From: Pseudomonadota bacterium
GTDB taxonomy: Bacteria; Pseudomonadota; Alphaproteobacteria; Rhizobiales; Devosiaceae
Length of the DNA stretch: 32,893 bases
Assembly (NCBI GenBank): GCA_023415605.1
Contig: JAEZKB010000178.1
Location: 1-32,893 of the forward strand
Reading direction: 5' to 3'
Shown: piece by piece, positions 27,383 through 32,893 of the stretch
Layout of the letters: every line of letters begins with the position of its first letter
How positions within the stretch are numbered: position 1 is the first letter of the stretch
The notes under the pieces: model-generated
Told to the model about the DNA's origin: nothing
The model's database searches: none
The model's input: only the letters and a program-made list of their open reading frames with translations
Translations under genes and position numbers: made by a program

Positions 27383-27508
27383 CAGGCTGCCGTCATCGAA
27401 GGCGGCCTGCAGCGTGGCGAAAAACTGATCGGGCTTGGAGAGCGGCGTGTCGATGGCGAATGATCCCGGCTGGTCTGCCCCGCATATAGGCGCAGCCGGG
27501 CCGCGCCG

Positions 27509-30064
27509 CTAGTCGCTGATCTTGCCGAGCACGTCCTTGACCTTGGAGTTGATCTGGTCGAGCGAGTACGGCTTGGGCAGGAATTCGACGCTCTGGTTGT
27601 CGGCGATGTCCTGCCGGACGTTCTCCTCGGCATAGCCGGAAACGAAGATCACCTTGAGGTCGGGCATGCGCTCGCGCACCTTGGTGAGTAGCGTCGGGCC
27701 GTCCATTTCCGGCATGACCACGTCCGAGATCATCAGGTCGATCTCGTAGTTCTCGTCTTCGAGCACATCGAGCGCCTCGTCGCCGGACGCTGCCTCGAAT
27801 ACCTCGTAGCCGGTGGTGCGGAGTGCGCGGGCGGAGAAGACGCGCACATTGTCCTCGTCCTCAACGAGGAGGATGCGCTCGTGACCGGTGAGATCCTTGA
27901 CCGGGGCGGCTACCTGCTTGGCGACGACTTCGCCCTCGGCGGGAACGTGCCGTGGCAGGAAGATCTTGAATGTCGTGCCCTTGCCGACAACGGACTCGGG
28001 ATAGATGAAGCCGCCGGTCTGCTTGATGATGCCGTAGACGGTCGAGAGGCCGAGCCCCGTGCCCTTACCGAGTTCTTTCGTGGAAAAGAACGGCTCGAAG
28101 ATTTTTTCGAGGATTTCGGGCGGCATGCCGGTGCCAGTGTCCTCGACGTCGATCAGCACGTAATCGGCCGCCGGCATGCCGGTATAGGTCATGCCAGCCG
28201 CTTCGCTCTCAGTGACGTTGCGTGTACGGATGGTGATCTTGCCGCCATTCGGCATGGCGTCGCGGGCATTGACGACGAGGTTGACCACCACCTGTTCGAG
28301 CTGCACCAGGTCGGCTTTGACCGGCCAGATGGCATGGCCGTGATCGACGTCCAGCGTGATCTGCTCGCCGATTAGGCGCTTCAAGAGCACCGTCAGGTCG
28401 TCGATATGGGTGGTGATTTCGAGGAGCTGCGGCCGCAGCGTCTGCCGGCGCGAGAAGGCCAGCAACTGCCGGGTGAGGCCGGCGGCACGATTGGCGCTGT
28501 TCTTGATCGCCATCAGGTCGTTGAACGACGGATCGCCCGGCTTGTGCTTCAACAGCAGCAGGTCGGCAAAGCCGATGATGGCGGTCAGCACATTGTTGAA
28601 GTCGTGCGCGACACCGCCGGCGAGCTGGCCCACCGCCTGCATCTTCTGGCCCTGGGCGAACTGCGCTTCGAGCTTGCGCTGGTCAGTCATGTCCAGCGAG
28701 TAGACATTCACCCGCTCCGGCGAATGCGCACTCTCTTCCGAGCCGGAGACATAGAGGCGGACGGCATGGTCCCCCTCCCGGGCGAGGAGCGCGTCGACGG
28801 GCTCGATGGTCGACTTGTTGGCCAGCGCCGCGGCAATCGCTTCGCGGAAGCGCTCGCGGTTGGGCTCGGCGATGAGATCGGCCATCGGCTGCATTTCGAT
28901 GGTCTGTTCGCCGCCCTGCCAGCCGAAGATGCGGCTGAACGGGGCGTTGGTGCGCACGATGCGGCCTTCGGCATCGAGCGCGGCGATGGCAAAGGGCGTG
29001 TCGTTGAAAAAGCGCGAGAAGCGGATTTCGGAGACGCGCAGCGCCTCTTCCTCATTGGTGCCGCTGCGGCGGTCGAGGACGAGGGTGCGGGTTTCGCCCA
29101 GTTCGCCGTCGGCGAGACGGGCGGCGCGATGGAGGAGGCGGACCGGAAAACTGGTGCCATTGCGGCGCACGAGGTCGATATCGATGATCTCGGTGCGGAT
29201 CTCGCCGTCACCCCTGCCCCGCATCAGGAGGCTCGCGCCATCGCCGCGGACGATATCGTCGAGCTTGATCTGGTCGAAGTCGAACTCGGCGAGGTCGTAG
29301 CCCAGCCAGTCGGCCAAGGTCGAGTTGAGGTACTGCACCGAACCCTTGGAGTCGGCCGAGAAGAAGCCGGCCGGCGCGTGATCGAGATAATCGATGGCGC
29401 GCTGCAGTTCGAGGAAGGTGTTGTCCTGCTTCTCGCGGTCGCGGGTGATGTCCTCGACGGACCAGAGCACTAGCGGCTTGTCCGAGCCTTCTACCGGCGG
29501 CAAGGCGCGGACCATGACGCGGTACCAGAACGGCTTGGTGCTGCCGCCCATGGCGCCGCCGAGCCCGCCGACGAGGCGGATGTCCTCGGAGGCCGGGCGG
29601 CCATCACGGGCGGCGCGGCTGAGGCGATAGACGGCCTCGCTCGCCTCGGGCTGGCCGGCAAAGAGCCGCGGCACGCCCACCGGCACGCCATCGGTGAGGC
29701 TCCCCGGAAAAGTGCCGTACTGCGCGTTGACGTAGCTGATCTTGCCTTCGCGGTCGGTGACCACGGCGCCATAGGGCAGGCTGTCGACGATGGCGCGCGA
29801 GACGGTGCGGGTCTCATCGCTGGAGGCGAAGCGGAAGAGCCCGGCTGCGATGGCAAAGAGGCAGAAGACGCCGACCACGGCGAGCAGGCCAAGGAAGACC
29901 AGGATCAGGTCGGGCGGGATGTACTCGCCCAGCGTCGAGACGCCGACCGCGATGAGGATGAAGAAGGCGGCGAGCGCCACGACACGCCACAGACCCGCAG
30001 CGCTGCGCGGCCGGCTCACCAGCGGATCGGGATAGCTGTCCTCGTCAAGCGGCGTGATGGCCAT
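27509..30064 (-). CDS. cckA: Hybrid sensor histidine kinase/phosphatase CckA
   Basis: Membrane hybrid kinase that, in this bacterial group, feeds phosphate through ChpT to the cell-cycle regulators CtrA and CpdR. The 851-residue protein has two transmembrane helices (about 28-46 and 53-76), PAS-like domains at about 85-210, 225-335 and 345-460, the HisKA box GGVAHDFNNVLTAI with His487, ATPase motifs NLVVNARDA (595-603), DTGTGM (642-647) and GKGTGLGL (667-674), and a receiver domain with Asp781 in ISDVVMPEMDG. I start it at the ATG at 30064, with AGGAG somewhat far upstream; a longer frame to 30151 is less likely. It adjoins the flagellar genes that this pathway controls. Confidence 0.93.
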   Translation of the reverse strand: MAITPLDEDSYPDPLVSRPRSAAGLWRVVALAAFFILIAVGVSTLGEYIPPDLILVFLGLLAVVGVFCLFAIAAGLFRFASSDETRTVSRAIVDSLPYGAVVTDREGKISYVNAQYGTFPGSLTDGVPVGVPRLFAGQPEASEAVYRLSRAARDGRPASEDIRLVGGLGGAMGGSTKPFWYRVMVRALPPVEGSDKPLVLWSVEDITRDREKQDNTFLELQRAIDYLDHAPAGFFSADSKGSVQYLNSTLADWLGYDLAEFDFDQIKLDDIVRGDGASLLMRGRGDGEIRTEIIDIDLVRRNGTSFPVRLLHRAARLADGELGETRTLVLDRRSGTNEEEALRVSEIRFSRFFNDTPFAIAALDAEGRIVRTNAPFSRIFGWQGGEQTIEMQPMADLIAEPNRERFREAIAAALANKSTIEPVDALLAREGDHAVRLYVSGSEESAHSPERVNVYSLDMTDQRKLEAQFAQGQKMQAVGQLAGGVAHDFNNVLTAIIGFADLLLLKHKPGDPSFNDLMAIKNSANRAAGLTRQLLAFSRRQTLRPQLLEITTHIDDLTVLLKRLIGEQITLDVDHGHAIWPVKADLVQLEQVVVNLVVNARDAMPNGGKITIRTRNVTESEAAGMTYTGMPAADYVLIDVEDTGTGMPPEILEKIFEPFFSTKELGKGTGLGLSTVYGIIKQTGGFIYPESVVGKGTTFKIFLPRHVPAEGEVVAKQVAAPVKDLTGHERILLVEDEDNVRVFSARALRTTGYEVFEAASGDEALDVLEDENYEIDLMISDVVMPEMDGPTLLTKVRERMPDLKVIFVSGYAEENVRQDIADNQSVEFLPKPYSLDQINSKVKDVLGKISD

Positions 30065-30085
30065 CCGGGTCGTCGATGCTCCTGC

Positions 30086-30106
30086 GCGGGGCGAATCAGA
30101 CCCCGC
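30086..30106. other. Stem-loop in the cckA leader
   Basis: GCGGGG/CCCCGC (30086-30091 with 30101-30106, 9-base loop) lies 22 bases upstream of the cckA start and includes part of the region before its ribosome binding site. A role in cckA translation is possible. The 218-base gap to flhB otherwise holds only a palindromic repeat. Confidence 0.35.
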
Positions 30107-30223
30107 ATAAAGTCCTAGCAAATGGCCGCACGCGAGGGGAGAGAAAGGCACTTATCCACGCCCGGGAAATGCGCGGGCGGTGCAGCCTTGCTACGGTGAT
30201 GTGCAGGCGGTAAACGCTCCACG

Positions 30224-30255
30224 CCCTCGTGGTTCGATGGAGCTCACCATGAGGG
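30224..30255. repeat. Intergenic palindromic repeat
   Basis: CCCTCGTGGT pairs with ACCATGAGGG across a 12-base loop, with one G.T pair, as a 10-bp stem. The CCTCGTGGTTCGA...CTCACCATGAGGG type is a common extragenic repeat in Hyphomicrobiales. It lies 28 bases after the flhB stop and has no T-run. Confidence 0.6.
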
Positions 30256-30282
30256 CTGCTGTGGTGTTGGTGCGAACCTCAC

Positions 30283-31422
30283 CTACGCCCCTGCCCGCCA
30301 GCCGGATTTGTCGCGCAGCCGCATGACGTAGCCGATGACCTGGGCGACCGCCTTGAAGTGCTCGGTCGGGATGACGTCGTCGACCTCGACGGTCGCGTAG
30401 AGGGCGCGGGCGAGCGGCGGGTTCTCGACGATCGGGACGTCTGCTTCCTTGGCGATCTCGCGGATCTTGAAGGCGATGGCGTCGGCACCCTTGGCGACGC
30501 AGACCGGGGCCGACATCTGCCGGTCGTATTTGAGCGCCACTGCGAAGTGGGTCGGGTTGGTGATGACCACGGTGGCTTCGGGGACGGCCTGCATCATGCG
30601 CTTGCGGCCGCGCTCCTGGCGGATTTGACGGATGCGGCCCTTGACCTTGGGGTCGCCTTCCATCTGCTTGTATTCGTCGCGGGTCTCCTGGACCGTCATC
30701 TTCTGCCGGTTCCACCAGCGGTTGCGCTGGTAGACGTAGTCGCCGATCGCCATGATGGTGACCACGGCGATCACCGCGGCGAAGATCTTGATGCCGAGGT
30801 CGACGAAATCCTGGAGGATCATGGCCACGTCGGCGGTGATCATGACCTCGGCCTGGTTCACTTCCGGCGCGAGCACGAACCAGAGCACGCCGCTCACCAC
30901 CGAAAGCTTCACCAGCCCCTTGGCGAAGTTGACGAGCGCCTCCTTGGAAAAGAGGCGCTTGGCGCCGGCGAGCGGCGAAACCTTCGAGAATTTCGGCTTG
31001 ATCGGATCGACCGAGACCAGCGGGCGGTGCTGCACCAGGTTGCCGGCGGTGGCGAAGACGGCGACGACGATCATCGGGATGACGGCGACGAGCAGGATCG
31101 CGCCCATCACCTGCCAGAAAATCGAGCCGAAGGCGGCGCCGCCGACCTCGTACATGTCTGCATTGGCGATCAGGCCCTTGAGGCTGTCGCTGAGCGAAGC
31201 CGCTGTGCCGGGCGCCAGCATCATGAACATCAGCGCCGAGCCGGAGAGCGTGAACCAGGTGGTGACCTCCTGGCTTTTGACCACGTCGCCCTTCTTGTGG
31301 GCGTCCTCGAGTTTCTTATGCGAGGGGTCTTCTGGTTTGGATTCCTGTTCCGGGGCTTCGTCGCTGACCGACCAAGCCCCCGGAGCATCGCCAGCGCACT
31401 CTCGAAATGGGTGAGGTACCAA
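30283..31422 (-). CDS. flhB: Flagellar type III export protein FlhB (start codon apparently lost)
   Basis: Export-gate protein that sets substrate specificity of the flagellar secretion system. Recognised from DPSHKKLEDAHKKGDVVKSQEV at the N-terminus, four transmembrane helices, and the self-cleavage site VVITNPTHFAVALKYDRQ (cleavage between Asn and Pro of NPTH), followed by ADAIAFKIREIAKEADVPIVENPPLARALY. The family-like protein begins SDEAPEQES at 31365, but the codon before it is GTC; no ATG, GTG or TTG occurs nearby. The only legal upstream start is a TTG at 31422, inside fliR and without a ribosome binding site. See the finding on the fliR-flhB junction. Confidence 0.93.
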   Translation of the reverse strand: MVPHPFRECAGDAPGAWSVSDEAPEQESKPEDPSHKKLEDAHKKGDVVKSQEVTTWFTLSGSALMFMMLAPGTAASLSDSLKGLIANADMYEVGGAAFGSIFWQVMGAILLVAVIPMIVVAVFATAGNLVQHRPLVSVDPIKPKFSKVSPLAGAKRLFSKEALVNFAKGLVKLSVVSGVLWFVLAPEVNQAEVMITADVAMILQDFVDLGIKIFAAVIAVVTIMAIGDYVYQRNRWWNRQKMTVQETRDEYKQMEGDPKVKGRIRQIRQERGRKRMMQAVPEATVVITNPTHFAVALKYDRQMSAPVCVAKGADAIAFKIREIAKEADVPIVENPPLARALYATVEVDDVIPTEHFKAVAQVIGYVMRLRDKSGWRAGA

Positions 31423-32138
31423 CCCATCATCATGGTGAGGAGTAGCGCGAGAAGGATAAGACCCACGCCGATCGTCGCCGGCATGGCGACGAAGAACACC
31501 TGCAGCTGCGGCATCATTTTGCCCAGGATGCCCATGCCCAGGTAGAAGACGAGGCCGAAGACGATGAACGGCGCCGACATCTGCACGCCGATGACGAAGG
31601 CGCTGGCGGCGGCCTGGATCGCCATCTGCAGGGCGTCGCCGAACATCAGCGGATCGGTGGGCGAAAAGATCATGTAGCTGTCGTGTACGGCCGAGAGCGC
31701 CACGTGGTGCAGGTCCGTGGCAAAGATCAGCGCGATGCCAAGGAAGCTCAGGAAGCTGCCGATGATGGCGCCCTGGATGCCGCCATTGTTGGGGTCAGCC
31801 GCCATGGCGGCGGAGAGGCCGGCCTGAAAGGCGATGATGGCACCCGCGACCTGGGTCGCCATCATGATGAAGCGGGTGATACCGCCAAGGATCAGGCCGA
31901 TGATGAGCTCATGAAAGAGCAGCGCGATGACATCGGCCATGTCCGTCGGCAGCCGCGGCAGCCCGGGCGTGATCAGCGGATAGAGCACCAGCGTAAAGGC
32001 CAGCGCGAAGGTCAGCCGCATGCGGGCCGGGATCACCTGCTCGCCGAGCGCGGGCAAGAGCATCAGCAGCGTGCCGACGCGGGCGAAGATCAGGATGTAG
32101 AGGAAGGCCGTCTCGGGCAGCCAGTTGAGGGAGATCAT
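31230..32138 (-). CDS. fliR: Flagellar export protein FliR with abnormal C-terminal read-through
   Basis: Integral membrane component of the flagellar export gate, about six to eight helices. The first 258 residues, ending in MGWYLTHFESALAMLRGLGRS, have normal FliR length and features (LFARVGTLLMLLPALGEQVIP, GAIIAFQAGLSAAMAADPNNGG). The frame then runs on for 44 more residues, Arg-, Pro- and Ser-rich (ATKPRNRNPNQKTPRIRNSR and so on), which is simply flhB read in the wrong frame. The start at 32138 is nine bases after the fliQ stop, with GAGG upstream. Confidence 0.93.
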   Translation of the reverse strand: MISLNWLPETAFLYILIFARVGTLLMLLPALGEQVIPARMRLTFALAFTLVLYPLITPGLPRLPTDMADVIALLFHELIIGLILGGITRFIMMATQVAGAIIAFQAGLSAAMAADPNNGGIQGAIIGSFLSFLGIALIFATDLHHVALSAVHDSYMIFSPTDPLMFGDALQMAIQAAASAFVIGVQMSAPFIVFGLVFYLGMGILGKMMPQLQVFFVAMPATIGVGLILLALLLTMMMGWYLTHFESALAMLRGLGRSATKPRNRNPNQKTPRIRNSRTPTRRATWSKARRSPPGSRSPARR

Positions 32139-32147
32139 CGGCTAGCC

Positions 32148-32414
32148 TCAGCCACCCACGATGATCATGTCGGCGATGCGGTTCATGAAGCCCTGCATGG
32201 TGGCGCCCATGAAGGGCAGCGTCAGCAGCATGGTGACGAAGATGGCGATGATCTTGGGCACGAAGACCAGGGTCATTTCCTGGATCTGGGTGAGCGCCTG
32301 GAACAGGGCGATGACGACGCCGATCAGCAGGCCGACCAGCATCATCGGTGCCGAGATCATGATCAGCACCCAGATGCCGTCACGGGCGATGTCGAGAACT
32401 TCTGCTCCGGTCAT
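32148..32414 (-). CDS. fliQ: Flagellar export protein FliQ
   Basis: Two-helix export-gate subunit of 88 residues, the standard size. DGIWVLIMISAPMMLVGLLIGVVIALFQALTQIQEMTLVFVPKI is the classic FliQ core, and the second helix IIAIFVTMLLTLPFMGATM follows. GGAG lies before the ATG at 32414. It sits between fliE and fliR, all on the minus strand. Confidence 0.97.
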   Translation of the reverse strand: MTGAEVLDIARDGIWVLIMISAPMMLVGLLIGVVIALFQALTQIQEMTLVFVPKIIAIFVTMLLTLPFMGATMQGFMNRIADMIIVGG

Positions 32415-32474
32415 CGGGACCCTACTCCATGGCCATCCACTACGGGACGGATTCGCGGACGATGTCAGCCGCGG

Positions 32475-32801
32475 CTAGATCGGCATCCGCATGATTTCTT
32501 CATAGGCCGAGATCACCCGGTCGCGGACGGTGACCATGGTTTCCATGGCGAGCTCAGCCTGCGACATGGCGGTGACGACGTCGACCATGTCGGCCTTGCC
32601 GTTGACCATCTGCATCGACTGCGTCTCGGCCACCTTGCCGGCATCGACGACGCCCTGCACCTGGCTGGCCAGCATCTTGGCGAAGTCGTTGCCCTGCCCG
32701 TTCGAGGCCAGCATGTCGGTCTGCGGCTTGGGCGCCTGGCCCGCAAGCTTCTGCACCTGCCCGTAGGCGGCGGTTGCAGCGTTGAAGGGAATGCCTGCCA
32801 T
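32475..32801 (-). CDS. fliE: Flagellar hook-basal body protein FliE
   Basis: Links the MS ring to the rod in the basal body and is exported by the gate encoded next to it. The 108-residue protein ends in the family signature MVDVVTAMSQAELAMETMVTVRDRVISAYEEIMRMPI, with FAKMLASQVQGVVDAGKVAE before it. GAGGA lies before the ATG at 32801, 12 bases after the flgC stop. Confidence 0.97.
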   Translation of the reverse strand: MAGIPFNAATAAYGQVQKLAGQAPKPQTDMLASNGQGNDFAKMLASQVQGVVDAGKVAETQSMQMVNGKADMVDVVTAMSQAELAMETMVTVRDRVISAYEEIMRMPI

Positions 32802-32813
32802 CTAGAAAAGTCC

Positions 32814-32893
32814 TCAGCCGCGGAGAATGTTGATCGTCTGGCCCAGCATCTGCCGGGTGACGGTGACGACGTTGAGGTTGGCCTCGTAGGTCC
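32814..32893 (-). CDS. flgC: Flagellar rod protein FlgC, C-terminal end (partial)
   Basis: The last 25 codons on the minus strand encode YEANLNVVTVTRQMLGQTIN-ILRG, matching the conserved FlgC C-terminus (Y-E-A-N-x-x-V...M...I-x-x-L-R). The rest lies outside the window. flgC directly before fliE is the usual order in alphaproteobacteria. Confidence 0.9.
   Translation of the reverse strand, partial: TYEANLNVVTVTRQMLGQTINILRG

Noticed and set aside
30152..30160. DnaA box-like TTATCCACG between cckA and flhB
   Set aside because: One mismatch to consensus, single copy and no AT-rich neighbour; not enough to call an origin or DnaA-controlled promoter.

Overview
The window is high-GC DNA typical of an alphaproteobacterium of the order Hyphomicrobiales. 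The gene content (CckA-type hybrid kinase, homodimeric NADP isocitrate dehydrogenase, GguC/AraD1, FrcA-like single-domain sugar ATPase, a GTTC-N7-GTTY SOS box at recA) best suggests a Devosia-like organism. That placement is an inference from protein style; there is no rRNA gene here. I see no prophage, insertion sequence, CRISPR array or tRNA.

Layout. Positions 1-5900 hold a remnant of a short-chain dehydrogenase beside a palindromic repeat, then rpsD with its own promoter and terminator, an MFS exporter, trmJ and two tandem GNAT acetyltransferases (all minus), then a tightly overlapping GFA-TfoX-TfoX operon (plus). Positions 5900-12300 hold a MarR regulator plus a KAS II-type ketoacyl synthase (minus), diverging from icd, a GyrI-like protein, an exported Clp-fold protein and a DMT transporter (plus). 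Positions 12300-17200 hold alaS and recA (minus), with a recA terminator, an attenuator-like hairpin before alaS and a LexA box, followed by an 870-nt non-coding stretch rich in stable hairpins. Positions 17200-20900 hold gguC, an ECF42-type sigma factor with its DGPF (YciI) partner, and a CGNR regulator coupled to RidA. Positions 20900-26300 form a sugar-uptake locus: a small unannotatable gene with an apparent ATT start, a GntR/FCD regulator, permease and ATPase (minus), and a divergent binding protein and aldo/keto reductase (plus). Positions 26300-30100 carry a METTL25-like methyltransferase and cckA. Positions 30280-32893 carry the flagellar export genes flhB, fliR, fliQ, fliE and the end of flgC.

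How they work together. Housekeeping genes (rpsD, trmJ, alaS, recA, icd, fabF) are interleaved with small regulatory modules. CckA, which in this group controls the cell cycle and motility through CtrA, lies next to the flagellar export cluster. The sugar ABC genes, the GntR regulator and the reductase form a plausible uptake-and-oxidation unit for an aldose.

Most notable points: (i) fliR and flhB are joined in a way that looks like loss of one triplet carrying both the fliR stop and the flhB start; (ii) a convincing small gene whose only usable start is ATT; (iii) a possible structured RNA between recA and gguC; (iv) a methyltransferase whose conserved N-terminus lies upstream of its first standard start codon. 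I did not find a convincing new multi-gene system.
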